DNA of 64,000 bases from NCBI GenBank assembly GCA_002454505.1, contig DKJA01000133.1, forward strand, positions 1-64,000. The letters run 5' to 3'. The position numbers and the translations under genes were made by a program. Below the pieces are notes generated by a model. It was given only the letters and a program-made list of their open reading frames with translations, did no database searches and had not been told where the DNA came from. Source of the stretch: Oxalobacteraceae bacterium UBA6704. Its GTDB lineage: Bacteria; Pseudomonadota; Gammaproteobacteria; Burkholderiales; Burkholderiaceae_D. Shown here one piece after another: positions 37,417 through 46,074 of this stretch (its first letter is position 1; every line of letters begins with the position of its first letter).

Positions 37417-37865
37417 TACATCGCCTCCCCTTCGATGCAGGCGGCCAGCGTGACGATCACGTCCACCGCCTGCTGCCAGCAACTGCCATCCGACAGCTGC
37501 GCCACCGCCACCAGTTTCTGCGACGTGGCAAGGCGGATGCGCGTGGCCACTTCGGCCTTGCCACTGCGCGGCCCCAGCGTGAATTGAACGACGTCCGTTT
37601 CCGGATTGCGGGCGTTGAAGATGGCGATGCCAACTACGTGTTCGGCCTGGGTTTGCGGACTGTCGACGCGGATCGTGACGGGCACCGCGTTGCCGTTGTC
37701 GATCAGCTTGGCGATGTCGAACGTGACCTTGCCCATTTGCGGCGGCCGGTTGCCCGTGTAGGCGGCAATTGCTGCCGTCATCTGTTCCGGCGTGGCGGAT
37801 GCCGGCCGGACCAGCGCCAGCAGCGCGCCAGCGGCGATCAGCTGGCGGCGATGAAGATTGGTCAT
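37416..37865 (-). CDS. soxY: Sulfur carrier SoxY with a non-canonical C-terminus
   Basis: A 149-residue SoxY with a signal peptide (about 1-25, with the twin-Arg-like HRRQL) and the Ig-like core (about 26-140, with ARNPETDVVQFTLGPRSG). Canonical SoxY ends in GGCGG, whose cysteine carries the sulfur intermediate on a flexible arm. Here the protein ends TLAACIEGEAM: a cysteine is in about the right place (Cys144) but the flanking glycines are missing and five residues follow. No frameshift can restore the motif. It may be a variant carrier or a weakened one. Confidence 0.85.
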   Translation of the reverse strand: MTNLHRRQLIAAGALLALVRPASATPEQMTAAIAAYTGNRPPQMGKVTFDIAKLIDNGNAVPVTIRVDSPQTQAEHVVGIAIFNARNPETDVVQFTLGPRSGKAEVATRIRLATSQKLVAVAQLSDGSCWQQAVDVIVTLAACIEGEAM

Positions 37866-38278
37866 GGCGCGTCCTTCAATGTCGCCAGCCAGGCGACGAC
37901 GTCTTCGATCTGCTGGGCGGTGAGGATCGTCTGGTTCAGATGGGATGGTGCCACGCGCTGCAGGCCATCGGTGCGGAAGTAAGAAGGCATGATCGTGGCC
38001 GGATCGATGCGGGAGGAATCGGCGATGCGCAGCCGCAGCTGCGGCACGGTCCAGCGCGAACCTGCGCCGGCGAGGTCCGGCGCCAGATCGCCCTGGAATT
38101 TCTCTTCGGCGATTGGCGCCGCGTGGCACAGCAGGCACAGGCCCACCTGCCGGTCCGCGACGATGGCGCGACCGCGAACGGGGTCGCCGGCGGCCGCGCC
38201 AGGCAGCGGCGACGGGATGCCGTCCGCCGCGAGCGAGGCGGTGCACGCGAAGGTCAGCAGGACCGGCAACAACCGCAT
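37862..38278 (-). CDS. soxX: Sulfur-oxidising cytochrome SoxX
   Basis: A 138-residue monoheme cytochrome c, the small partner of SoxA. It has a signal peptide (1-18), heme motif CLLCH (48-52) and the Met97 ligand in the typical IMPSYF segment. It is the first gene of the run soxX-soxY-soxZ-soxA-cytochrome-fccB, all overlapping by 1-4 bases. Missing from the window are soxB (the sulfate-releasing hydrolase) and soxCD. Confidence 0.88.
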   Translation of the reverse strand: MRLLPVLLTFACTASLAADGIPSPLPGAAAGDPVRGRAIVADRQVGLCLLCHAAPIAEEKFQGDLAPDLAGAGSRWTVPQLRLRIADSSRIDPATIMPSYFRTDGLQRVAPSHLNQTILTAQQIEDVVAWLATLKDAP

Positions 38279-38285
38279 CGGAGAC

Positions 38286-40463
38286 CTAGGCCTTCTTCAG
38301 GCTGTGGTTCTTCAAAGGCAGGTCGCGGATGCGCTTGCCCGTAGCGGCGAAGATCGCGTTCAGCACGGCCGGTGCGGCCACGGCGATCGTCGGTTCGCCG
38401 ACGCCGCCCCAGAAGCCGCCGGACGGCATCGTGATCGTCTCCACGGCCGGCATTTCGTCCATCTTCAGCACCTGGTAGGTATCGAAGTTGGACTGCTCCA
38501 TCTGGCCATCCTTCAGCGTGCATTCGCCGTACAGCGCGGCCGACAGGCCATACACGAACGAGCCCTCCACCTGCGCCTCGATCTGCTGCGGGTTCACCGC
38601 GTGGCCCGGATCGGTGGCCGCGACGATGCGGTGGATCTTCAGCTTGCCGTCCTTCGCCACCGACACTTCCGCGCAGGCGGCCACGTAGCTGCCGAAGCCC
38701 ATCGTCTGCGCGATGCCGCGATAAATCCCCTTCTTCGGCTTCTTGTTCCAGCCCACCCGCTCGGCCACGGCATTCAAGACAGCCAGGTGCTTCGGGCTGT
38801 CCTTCATCAGCTTGCGGCGCAGTGCCAGAGGATCCTGTTTCGTGGCGTGGGCGATCTCGTCGACGAAGCATTCCAGGTACACCGCGTTCTGGTTCAGGTT
38901 CACGCCGCGCCAGAAGCCCACCGGCACGGGAGGATTGCGCATCGCATGATCGATCAGCAGGTTCGGCACCGTGTAGCCGATCGACGCTTCCGGCCCCGGT
39001 GCGTTCAGGCCCTGGAACACCACCGGGTCCTTGCCGTCCTTAACGTTGGCGGGGAAGATGCCGGCCATGATCGACTGCCCCGCGATACGCATGTGCAGTG
39101 CCGTGACGTTGCCCTGCCTGTCCAGGCCCGCCGTCAGCTTGCACTGCGTGACCGGATGGTAGCGGCCATGCAGCATGTCTTCCTCGCGCGTCCAGATCAG
39201 CTTGACGGGTACGCCGGGCATCTCTTTCGCGATCGTCACCACCTGGCGCACCCAGTCGTGCACCGCGCCGCGCCGGCCGAAGCCGCCGCCCAGGTGGATC
39301 TTGTAGACGTCGCACTGCGTCTGCGGCAGGCCGGCCGCCTCGGACGTGGCGGCCAGCGCCGCTTCGCCGTTCTGCGTTGGGGTCCAGACTTCGCAGCGCT
39401 GCGGCGTCCACTTGGCCGTGGCATTCATCGTTTCCATCGTCGCGTGGTTCTGGTGCGGGTACGAATACACCGCTTCGATCCTGCGCGCCGCGCCGGCCAG
39501 CGCCGCCGTCACGTCGCCATTCGCATTGCCGACGGCGGCCTCCGGCGCATCGAGCGCCGCCTTCAGCGTGGCGGCTACGTCGGCGCTGGAGAGCTTCGCG
39601 TTCGGGCCCTTGTCCCATTCGATCGGCAGCGCATCGAGCGCCGTCTTCGCGCGCCACCACGTGTCGGCCACGACGGCCACGGCACTGTCGCCCACCTGCA
39701 GCACCTTCTTCACGCCCGGGCGGCCCTTGATCGCCTCGGCATCGAAGCTCTTCACTTTGCCGCCGAACACGGGGCAATCCCTGATCGCCGCGTTCAGCAT
39801 GCCGGGCAACGCCAGGTCCATGCCGTAGATCTGGCGGCCCGTTGTCTTGTCGACCGTGTCGAGGCGCGCCAGCCGCTTGCCGGCGATCGTCCATGCCTTC
39901 GGGTCCTTCAGCGCCACGTCGGTTGGCGCAGTCAGCTTGCCGGCGGCATCGGCCACCTTGCCGTAGGTGACGGTGCGGCCGCTCGGCGCGTGCGTGATCA
40001 CGCTGTTCGCCGCGTGGCATTCGGCCGCAGGCACATTCCACTGCGCGGCGGCGGCCTGCACCAGCATCATGCGCGCGGCCGCGCCGCCCTTGCGCACGTA
40101 GTCGTGCGATTCGCGCACGCCGCGGCTGCCGCCCGTGCCGAAGCTGCCCCACACGCGCTGGCGCGCCAGGTTCGTACCGGGCGTGGGATATTCCGTGGTG
40201 ACCCGGCTCCAGTCGGCATCGAGTTCCTCCGCCACCAGTTGCGCAAGGCCCGTCAGCGTGCCCTGCCCCATCTCGGAACGGGCAATGCGGATGACGATCG
40301 TGTCGTCCGGCTTTACCACCACCCAGGCGTTGATCTCGGGCGGCTGCGCAGGCGTTGCTGTTGGTGTCTGCGCATGGGCGGCGAACGGGATGTGGAAGGC
40401 GACGACGAGGCCGGCGGACTGACCGAGAAAGCGGCGCCGTGCCGCGGACGCCGGCGCGTTCAT
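38286..40463 (-). CDS. Molybdopterin-binding subunit of an isoquinoline 1-oxidoreductase-type enzyme (beta subunit)
   Basis: A 725-residue subunit of the xanthine dehydrogenase superfamily, IorB type. A twin-arginine signal (RRRFL, 9-13) directs it to the periplasm. Molybdopterin-contacting motifs are present, including [17 protein letters not shown] and the C-terminal [19 protein letters not shown]. Such enzymes hydroxylate N-heterocycles or oxidise aldehydes; the substrate here is unknown. It overlaps its iron-sulfur subunit by four bases and ends 8 bases before soxX, so the sox genes may be read from the same promoter. Confidence 0.85.
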   Translation of the reverse strand: MNAPASAARRRFLGQSAGLVVAFHIPFAAHAQTPTATPAQPPEINAWVVVKPDDTIVIRIARSEMGQGTLTGLAQLVAEELDADWSRVTTEYPTPGTNLARQRVWGSFGTGGSRGVRESHDYVRKGGAAARMMLVQAAAAQWNVPAAECHAANSVITHAPSGRTVTYGKVADAAGKLTAPTDVALKDPKAWTIAGKRLARLDTVDKTTGRQIYGMDLALPGMLNAAIRDCPVFGGKVKSFDAEAIKGRPGVKKVLQVGDSAVAVVADTWWRAKTALDALPIEWDKGPNAKLSSADVAATLKAALDAPEAAVGNANGDVTAALAGAARRIEAVYSYPHQNHATMETMNATAKWTPQRCEVWTPTQNGEAALAATSEAAGLPQTQCDVYKIHLGGGFGRRGAVHDWVRQVVTIAKEMPGVPVKLIWTREEDMLHGRYHPVTQCKLTAGLDRQGNVTALHMRIAGQSIMAGIFPANVKDGKDPVVFQGLNAPGPEASIGYTVPNLLIDHAMRNPPVPVGFWRGVNLNQNAVYLECFVDEIAHATKQDPLALRRKLMKDSPKHLAVLNAVAERVGWNKKPKKGIYRGIAQTMGFGSYVAACAEVSVAKDGKLKIHRIVAATDPGHAVNPQQIEAQVEGSFVYGLSAALYGECTLKDGQMEQSNFDTYQVLKMDEMPAVETITMPSGGFWGGVGEPTIAVAAPAVLNAIFAATGKRIRDLPLKNHSLKKA

Positions 40464-40960
40464 GCCTTGCTCCCGGCGCGGTGTTCGATGGCCAGGCCGG
40501 CGCTCTTCGGATCGCCGCCGCGGGCGATCACGTGGATCGCCTTGCGCACGCGGTTGTAGGTGCCGCAGCGGCAGATGTTCGTCATCGCCGCATCGATGTC
40601 CGCATCGGTGGGCCTGGGCTTTTCCTTCAGCAGCGCGGTGGCCGCCATGATCATGCCAGATTGACAGAAGCCGCACTGCGGCACGTCCAGCGCGGCCCAG
40701 GCCTGCTGCACCGGATGCGAGCCGTCGGGCGACAGGCCTTCGATCGTCACCACCTTCATCTGCTCGGTGACGGTCGACGCGGGCCGCACGCAGCTGCGCG
40801 AAGGCTCGCCGTCGATGTGCACCGTGCAGGCGCCGCACTGCGCGATGCCGCAGCCGTACTTCGTGCCGGTGAGCCCCAGCTGTTCGCGCAGCACCCACAG
40901 CAGCGGGGTGTCTTCTTCCGCTTCGAATTCGCGTACCTGTCCGTTGACGTTCAGCCTCAT
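40460..40960 (-). CDS. (2Fe-2S)-binding subunit of the isoquinoline 1-oxidoreductase-type enzyme (alpha subunit)
   Basis: A 166-residue protein with both cluster sets of this family: a plant-type ferredoxin motif (CGIAQCGAC plus a further Cys) and the second [2Fe-2S] motif (CGFCQSG, then CRCGTYNRV). It passes electrons from the molybdenum site of the beta subunit to an external acceptor, likely a cytochrome c. No signal peptide is needed, because it is co-exported with the twin-arginine partner. Confidence 0.9.
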   Translation of the reverse strand: MRLNVNGQVREFEAEEDTPLLWVLREQLGLTGTKYGCGIAQCGACTVHIDGEPSRSCVRPASTVTEQMKVVTIEGLSPDGSHPVQQAWAALDVPQCGFCQSGMIMAATALLKEKPRPTDADIDAAMTNICRCGTYNRVRKAIHVIARGGDPKSAGLAIEHRAGSKA

Positions 40961-41262
40961 GCCTGTCTCCTGGAGAAAAGAGTTGGGGTATCGATAAACG
41001 TGGACCGCACGCGATCCGCATCAGCCCACATCATCCCAGCAGGGCGGCAGCGGATCAATAAGCAGCGTTGGCAGAAGCATTCAACATCCAACAACAATGC
41101 ACACGACTCATGTGCGAAAAGCAGTCCGGCAACCATGATAACCCGTTCGGACTAGTACTCATTCGTTAGGGCAATTTTGACTTAGATCAAGGTTTGTGCT
41201 GCTCTGCATCAATAGACTTCAACTCGCCAACAATACACAAACAACGTGAAAGAGGCAGTCAA
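40961..41262. other. Divergent intergenic region upstream of ompW and the oxidoreductase genes
   Basis: About 300 bases without a gene. It holds the ATG-proximal region of ompW with an FNR/ANR-type box (41177-41190) and ACTAGT/CATTCG-rich sequence around 41150-41170. No RNA gene or extra frame is convincing. Confidence 0.5.
41177..41190 (+). promoter_or_regulatory. FNR/ANR-type box upstream of ompW
   Basis: TTGAC-TTAG-ATCAA is a one-mismatch match to the FNR/ANR consensus TTGAT-N4-ATCAA. It is about 73 bases upstream of the ompW start, a distance suited to activation. ompW/oprG genes are known targets of FNR and ANR in other bacteria, so low oxygen probably induces this gene. Confidence 0.65.
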
Positions 41263-41883
41263 ATGAAGAAGGCAATTCTTGCAGCAGCAGCAACCGCAGC
41301 AGTCACCGCACTGATGTTCGCAGCACCCGCATCGGCACAGCAAAGCCCATGGAAAATCCGCGTGGCGGCCACCCACATCGACCCGGCCGACAAGTCGGAT
41401 CCGGTCGGCGGCGTCGGCGCATCCGACCGCCTGTCCGTCGAAGCCCGCACGATTCCCGAAGTGGACATCGCGTATTTCTTCACGCCGAACTGGGCGGCCG
41501 AACTGATGCTGACGTATCCGCAAAAACACGACGTCTACCTGGATGGCGCCAGCATCGGCACGTTCAAGCACCTGCCGCCGGCCCTGCTGGCGCAATACCA
41601 CTTCGCGCCCGGCGCGCAGATCAGCCCGTACGTCGGCGCCGGTATCAACTGGACGACGTTCTCGAAGAACGAGCTGCTGGGCGGCCAGGGCAGCCTGGAG
41701 CATGACAGCTTCGGCCCCGTGGTACAGGCCGGTATCAACTTCAACCTCGACCAGCACTGGTCGCTGAACGTGGACGTCAAAAAAGTCCTGATCCGCAGCG
41801 ACGTGTTCATCGGCGGCGCCAAGGCCAGCAAGGTGGAAGTGGATCCGGTGCTGTTCGGCATCGGCGTCGGCTACCGCTTCTAA
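41263..41883 (+). CDS. ompW: OmpW-family outer-membrane beta-barrel
   Basis: A 206-residue small eight-stranded barrel. A signal peptide (1-25, cleaved after PASA) is followed by the OmpW pattern (WKIRVAATHIDP near the start, ISPYVGAGINWTTF, then the C-terminal LFGIGVGYRF ending in Phe). OmpW/OprG proteins pass small hydrophobic molecules across the outer membrane. AGAGG precedes ATG 41263. It is followed by a terminator into which the insertion sequence is placed. Confidence 0.88.
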   Translation: MKKAILAAAATAAVTALMFAAPASAQQSPWKIRVAATHIDPADKSDPVGGVGASDRLSVEARTIPEVDIAYFFTPNWAAELMLTYPQKHDVYLDGASIGTFKHLPPALLAQYHFAPGAQISPYVGAGINWTTFSKNELLGGQGSLEHDSFGPVVQAGINFNLDQHWSLNVDVKKVLIRSDVFIGGAKASKVEVDPVLFGIGVGYRF

Positions 41884-41965
41884 GCGGGCCTCGCAAAGAA
41901 CAACGACTCGAAGCACCTCAAGAGTCAATACAGCGTTTCAACCCTGGAGTTACTCCAAGCCTTTT

Positions 41966-42001
41966 GCCTGCCCCGGTTCGCCGGTGGCAGGCTCTTTTTT
42001 T
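41966..42001 (+). terminator. Rho-independent terminator after ompW
   Basis: GCCTGCC (41966-41972) pairs with GGCAGGC (41986-41992), followed by TCTTTTTTT. The insertion sequence starts exactly after the T-run, at 42002, leaving the terminator whole. Confidence 0.88.
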
Positions 42002-43142
42002 GGCTCTGTCACCCGGGCTTGTTGAAACGAGCTGAACTTTCCTGCGCTTGCGTTGTCTGAGCCATATCGACCGATCGATATGGTCCTCACCGACAACGGA
42101 GGCCGCCGTGAAAACGCATCCCTTCAACCAGTTCGTCGAGCGCCTGCGCCGCCAGTTGGCGGATCTGTCGCGGCAGCAGCTCGCTTCGGTGCGCGAGATC
42201 GTCGCCGCCTTCGCGTCACTCACCCAGTGCCTCGAGCTGATCGAACAGCATGGCCGACAGCATCCTGGCTGTCCGCATTGTCACTGCACCCACGTCCATC
42301 GCCACGGCTATGCAGCCGGCCTGCAACGCTATCGCTGCCGCGCCTGCGGGCGCACGTATAACGCGCTGACCAATACGCCACTGGCTTACCTGCGGCGCCG
42401 TGCAAAGTGGCTGCCTTACCTCGCATGCATGCTCGATTCGAAGACCGTGCGCAAGTCGGCCGAGACCGTGGCGATTCACCGCAACACGAGTTTTCGCTGG
42501 CGCCATCGCTTTCTGGCCGGTGCCAGCCTGCAGCGGCCGGCGCAGGTGCAGGGGATCGTGGAGGTGGACGAAACGTATCTTCTCGAATCGCAGAAGGGGT
42601 CGCGCAACCTGAACCGGCCGCCGCGCCGCCGGGGTGGCGTGGCCCGCACGCGCGGCATCACGAGGCAGCACGACTGCATTCTCGTGGCCCGCGATCGTGC
42701 CGGCAAGACGCTGGACTGGGTGACGGGGCGAGGGCCGGTGTCGGCATGCCAGGTGGCGCGCTGCCTGCGCCCGGTGCTGGCACGGGATGCCTTGCTGGTC
42801 ACCGACGGCGCCAGGGTGTACCGGGCCTTCAGCCAGGCCGCCGGCATCGCGCACAAGCCGCTGAACCAGCACGCCGGGGTGCGCGTCGATGGACAGTATC
42901 ACCTGCAAAACGTCAACGGGTATCACAGCCGCTTCAAGGCCTGGCTGGCGCGCTTTCGCGGCGTCGCCAGCCGCTATCTGCCGAACTACCTCGGCTGGCA
43001 CCGCGCGCTCGACACGCGCAGCATCGTCTCGCCCGAACAGTTCCTGCTCGCGGCGATCGTGGCCAAACCTTCGATGCACGGTCGCTGAAAATGCAGGCGG
43101 GCATCCGGCGCGGCGATTTCAACAAGCTCGGGTGACACAGCC
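42002..43142. mobile_element. IS1595-family insertion sequence (1141 bp)
   Basis: Terminal inverted repeats begin GGCTCTGTCACCCGGGCTTG on the left (42002) and GGCTGTGTCACCCGAGCTTG on the right (minus strand, ending 43142); the 26-base ends differ at two positions. One transposase gene fills the element. Flanks show CTTTTTTT on the left and TTTTTCCG on the right, so no clean 8-base target duplication is seen. A 9-base inverted repeat (42062-42070 and 42075-42083) lies just before the transposase. Confidence 0.88.
42108..43088 (+). CDS. IS1595-family transposase
   Basis: A 326-residue DDE transposase, apparently complete. An N-terminal zinc finger (CPHC...CRACG, about residues 56-80) precedes a helix-turn-helix region and the catalytic domain with VDETYL (first Asp), VTDGARVYRAF (second Asp) and NVNGYHSRFKAW (third site, Asn/His/Ser type as in IS1595). 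The start is GTG 42108 preceded by GGAGG; an ATG-free frame extension upstream is possible. No frameshift is seen, so the element may be active. Confidence 0.87.
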   Translation: MKTHPFNQFVERLRRQLADLSRQQLASVREIVAAFASLTQCLELIEQHGRQHPGCPHCHCTHVHRHGYAAGLQRYRCRACGRTYNALTNTPLAYLRRRAKWLPYLACMLDSKTVRKSAETVAIHRNTSFRWRHRFLAGASLQRPAQVQGIVEVDETYLLESQKGSRNLNRPPRRRGGVARTRGITRQHDCILVARDRAGKTLDWVTGRGPVSACQVARCLRPVLARDALLVTDGARVYRAFSQAAGIAHKPLNQHAGVRVDGQYHLQNVNGYHSRFKAWLARFRGVASRYLPNYLGWHRALDTRSIVSPEQFLLAAIVAKPSMHGR

Positions 43143-43149
43143 TTTTTCC

Positions 43150-43162
43150 GGCTCTGTCACCC
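43150..43162 (+). repeat. Solo copy of the IS terminal repeat
   Basis: GGCTCTGTCACCC at 43150-43162 repeats the first 13 bases of the IS left end, 8 bases beyond the IS right end. It may be a relic of an earlier copy or a target chosen for its similarity. Confidence 0.6.
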
Positions 43163-43174
43163 AAGCCGCCCCCG

Positions 43175-43918
43175 TCACTCCCTGCCGCTGGCCCGCAGAA
43201 TCAACCGCGCAATCTCGTCCGGATGCGACAGCAGCGACAGGTGCCCCGACTGCACCTCGATGGTCTGCGCCTTCATGCGCTTGGCCAGGAAGCGCTGCAG
43301 CTCGGGATTGGTGGTGCGGTCCTGCGTGGACACCGCGTACCACGAGGGCTTGCTCTTCCAGGCCGCCTGGGTGGTGCGCGTCGCGAACAGCGTATCGGCG
43401 ATGCGGCCCTGCGCGGCATACAGCACGCGGGCGCGGGCGGGATCCAGGTCGCCGGCGAAATCGCGCAGGAACGATTCTTCGCTCAGCTGCCCGAAGCCGC
43501 CCTGCTTCACCAGGCCCGCCGCCGCGGGAGCCGCCGGGAAGCGTGCCGCCAGCGCACCGTAATCCTCGCCGGCCTCCGGCGCACGGGCAGCCACGTACAC
43601 GAGCGCCGCCACCTTCGGATCGTTGCCCGCTTCGCTGATGACGGTGCCGCCCCACGAGTGGGCCACCAGCACGGCCGGGCCGTCCTGCAGCGCCAGCGCG
43701 CGGCGCGTGGCGGCCACGTCGTCGGCCAGCGACGTGAGCGGGTTCTGCACCGACGTCACGTGCAGGCCGGCCTTCTGCAGCCGGGCGATCACCTCGGACC
43801 AGCTGGAGCCGTCCGCATAGGCCCCGTGCACCAGCACGACGTTATCGACGGGGGCGGCAAAGGCGCTGCTGCAAGCCAGCGCCAGGCCGAATACGGCGGC
43901 GAAAATCTGCTTTTTCAT
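43175..43918 (-). CDS. Secreted alpha/beta hydrolase
   Basis: A 247-residue alpha/beta hydrolase with a signal peptide (1-22, ending SAFA-AP). The oxyanion region is VHGAYADGSSW (30-40), the nucleophile is Ser88 in AHSWGG, and the late His is in QSGHLSLLSHPDE. It resembles the esterase/salicylate-esterase-like group; the substrate is unknown. AAGGAAA precedes the ATG. It is followed by the IS and the solo repeat. Confidence 0.85.
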   Translation of the reverse strand: MKKQIFAAVFGLALACSSAFAAPVDNVVLVHGAYADGSSWSEVIARLQKAGLHVTSVQNPLTSLADDVAATRRALALQDGPAVLVAHSWGGTVISEAGNDPKVAALVYVAARAPEAGEDYGALAARFPAAPAAAGLVKQGGFGQLSEESFLRDFAGDLDPARARVLYAAQGRIADTLFATRTTQAAWKSKPSWYAVSTQDRTTNPELQRFLAKRMKAQTIEVQSGHLSLLSHPDEIARLILRASGRE

Positions 43919-44007
43919 GGGGGTTTCCTTCGTGGTGGATGAATGAATCCAGTGTACGAAAGCACGCATGACGCCGAGGTGACGCCGGCATTACAAAGCC
44001 ATTACAG

Positions 44008-44931
44008 TCAGCCGCCCAGGAAGCGCTGCGCCAGCCGCGCATCGCGAAAGCGCGCCGTGACGAAATCGACGAATGCGCGAGTCTTCGCCGGCAGCAGTTT
44101 CTGCCCCGTGAAATACAGCGAGATCGCACCGGCATCCCCGTACCAGCCCGGCAGCACGCGCACCAGTTCACCGCTCTCCAGGTGGCGCAGCGCATGCGGC
44201 GTGGCGAGCAGGCCGATCCCCATGTGCATCAGCACCGCCCGGACCTGCGCCTCCGGATCGTTGACGGTGAGGCAGGGCCGCACTTCGGCCACCTGCGCCA
44301 CGCCGGCCCTGTTGCGCAGGCTGTACTGGCGCACGCGGCCCGTCAATGCGGAACGCATCGCCACCGCGGCGCAGCCGGCCAGGTCGGCCGGCTGTTTCGG
44401 CAGCCGCACGCCGCGCAGGAACTGCGGCGTGGCCACGGCCACCACATGAATGCGCGCCAGCTCGCGTGCGACGACGCCCGGCGCCAGCTCGAAGCCGCCG
44501 CCGATCGCCGCATCGAAGCCCTCGCGCACCAGGTCCACGTGCCGGTTTTCGAAATGCCAGTCAGGCAGCACGGCGGGGTGGCGTGCCACGAAGTCCGGCA
44601 TCAGCGGCAGCAGGTAGTCGGCGCCGAACGCCAGCGGCGCGGACAGCTTCAGCACGCCGGCCGGCGCGCCGGCATTCGCCGTTACTTCCGCGATGGCGCC
44701 CTGGATGCTGTCCAGGCCGGACGTCACGGCCTGCAGGAAGCGCTCGCCCGCTTCGGTCAGCGCCAGCCCGCGCGTGCTGCGCTGGAACAGCCGCACGCCG
44801 AGATTGCGCTCCAGCTGCGCCACGTTGCGGCTGACGGCCGCCGGCGTCAGCGCCAGCCGGCGCGCCGCCACCGAAAAGCTGCCGCCTTCGGCACTGCGCA
44901 CGAACGATTCGAGATTCGACAGCGTTTCCAT
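44008..44931 (-). CDS. LysR-family transcriptional regulator
   Basis: A 307-residue regulator with an N-terminal winged helix-turn-helix (1-60, SFSVAARRLALTPAAVSRNVAQLERNLGVRLFQRSTRG) and a type 2 periplasmic-binding-like effector domain (about 90-295). It belongs to the group that often controls a divergent oxidoreductase. ATG 44931 was preferred to an in-frame ATG five codons earlier. It reads away from the SDR gene, and the palindromes between the two are likely its operator. Confidence 0.87.
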   Translation of the reverse strand: METLSNLESFVRSAEGGSFSVAARRLALTPAAVSRNVAQLERNLGVRLFQRSTRGLALTEAGERFLQAVTSGLDSIQGAIAEVTANAGAPAGVLKLSAPLAFGADYLLPLMPDFVARHPAVLPDWHFENRHVDLVREGFDAAIGGGFELAPGVVARELARIHVVAVATPQFLRGVRLPKQPADLAGCAAVAMRSALTGRVRQYSLRNRAGVAQVAEVRPCLTVNDPEAQVRAVLMHMGIGLLATPHALRHLESGELVRVLPGWYGDAGAISLYFTGQKLLPAKTRAFVDFVTARFRDARLAQRFLGG

Positions 44932-44941
44932 GGGTTCGGCT

Positions 44942-44977
44942 TTCAAGGTTTGCTTGAAGCTGATTATAGCCAGCTTC
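44942..44977. promoter_or_regulatory. Candidate LysR operator
   Basis: Between the divergent LysR and SDR genes, GAAGCTG (44956-44962) and CAGCTTC (44971-44977) form a 7-base inverted repeat 8 bases apart. It overlaps a second pair, TTCAAG (44942-44947) and CTTGAA (44953-44958). This size and symmetry suit a LysR-type dimer site. Confidence 0.5.
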
Positions 44978-45042
44978 GACTACCCCTTGCATCCATCGAA
45001 TCCCATACTTGCTTCCATCGACAACCACTGAAGGAGCACATC

Positions 45043-45792
45043 ATGACAACCCAGGCCAGACTCGCCGGAAAAATCGCCGTCGTCACGGGCGGCAGCCGCT
45101 CGATCGGCGCGGCCATCGCCAAACGGCTGGCCGCCGACGGCGCCACCGTGGCCATCACCTACCATGCGTCGCCGGCGAAGGCGGACGAAGTCGTCGCCGC
45201 CATCGAGGCGGCGGGCGGCCACGCCATCGCGGTGCAGGCCGATGCCGGCAACCCGCAGGCGGTGCGCGCGGCCATCGACACGATCGCGGCCCGCTTCGGC
45301 CGCATCGACATCCTCGTCAACAACGCCGGCATCAGCGTGCTGGGCGCGCCCGAGGCGATCGCCTTCGCGGATTTCGAACGCATCCTCGCGGTCAACGTGA
45401 CGGGCGTGTTCGTGGCCACCCAGCAGGTGCTGCGTCACATGGGCAGCGGCGGGCGCATCGTCCATATCGGCAGTTCGATGGTGCAGTACGCGGCCTTCCC
45501 CACCGCGTCGGCCTACACGCTGACGAAGGGTGCGGTTGCCGGCTTCACGCGCGGCCTGGTGCGCGACCTGGGTCCGCGCGGCATCACCGTCAACACGGTG
45601 CACCCGGGCCCGACGGACAGCGACATGAACCCGGCCGACGGCGCCGTGGCGGACTTCGTCAAGCCCGGCATCGCCGTCGGCCGCTATGGCGAGGGGGCCG
45701 ACATCGCGGCCGCGGTGGCGTATCTTGCCAGCGACGAGGCGGCGTTCGTGACCGGTGCCGAGCTGCTGGTCGACGGCGGCTTTACCGCCTGA
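45043..45792 (+). CDS. SDR-family oxidoreductase
   Basis: A 249-residue classical short-chain dehydrogenase with cofactor motif TGGSRSIG (15-22), NNAG (93-96), and catalytic Ser144/145, Tyr158 and Lys162 (YTLTK). The C-terminal VTGAELLVDGGFTA is typical of 3-oxoacyl-ACP reductase-like members. AAGGAG precedes the ATG. It is divergent from the LysR gene, which probably controls it. Confidence 0.88.
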   Translation: MTTQARLAGKIAVVTGGSRSIGAAIAKRLAADGATVAITYHASPAKADEVVAAIEAAGGHAIAVQADAGNPQAVRAAIDTIAARFGRIDILVNNAGISVLGAPEAIAFADFERILAVNVTGVFVATQQVLRHMGSGGRIVHIGSSMVQYAAFPTASAYTLTKGAVAGFTRGLVRDLGPRGITVNTVHPGPTDSDMNPADGAVADFVKPGIAVGRYGEGADIAAAVAYLASDEAAFVTGAELLVDGGFTA

Positions 45793-45801
45793 CCTGCCCG
45801 G

Positions 45802-46044
45802 TCAGCCGGGCCGCTTCACATGCAGGCAGTGATCCGGCACGGGTACCGGCGGCCCCTGCTCGATGACGAGCCAGCCGGGCAGCTGCTCGCGCAGGGCCTC
45901 GATCGCGCAGGGGTCGAAATCGACCAGCAGCGTGCGGCCATCGCGGCCGACGATCTGCGCTGCCGCATAGCCGGCGATGACCCGCTCGGCCTGTTCGGCG
46001 GACAGCGTGGCATGGCTTGTCTGGCGGATGACGAGGCGGCGCAT
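45802..46044 (-). CDS. Small protein resembling a free-standing protease propeptide/inhibitor (I9-like)
   Basis: An 80-residue protein (from ATG 46044) with a predicted beta-alpha-beta-alpha-beta order: RRLVIRQ, SAEQAERVIAGYAA, QIVGRDGRTLLVDFD, AIEALREQLPG, WLVIEQG. That is the order of the inhibitor I9 domain of subtilisin propeptides. It sits 30 bases downstream of a subtilisin-type protease that lacks such a propeptide of its own. I infer an intramolecular-chaperone or inhibitor role in trans; sequence alone does not prove it. An in-frame TTG at 46062 is an alternative start. Confidence 0.55.
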   Translation of the reverse strand: MRRLVIRQTSHATLSAEQAERVIAGYAAAQIVGRDGRTLLVDFDPCAIEALREQLPGWLVIEQGPPVPVPDHCLHVKRPG

Positions 46045-46074
46045 CGTTCCAGTGTAGTCCAAATCGGCCGGCGC

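Noticed and set aside
37416..37460. A frameshift hiding a normal SoxY tail
   Set aside because: The frame runs cleanly to the stop that overlaps the soxZ start, and no alternative frame yields a GGCGG-type tail.
41150..41170. TetR-type operator in ACTAGT/CATTCG-rich sequence before ompW
   Set aside because: The symmetry is short and imperfect, and no TetR gene is adjacent.
42062..42083. 9-base inverted repeat inside the IS as a chromosomal operator
   Set aside because: It lies within the insertion sequence just before the transposase, so it is part of that element.
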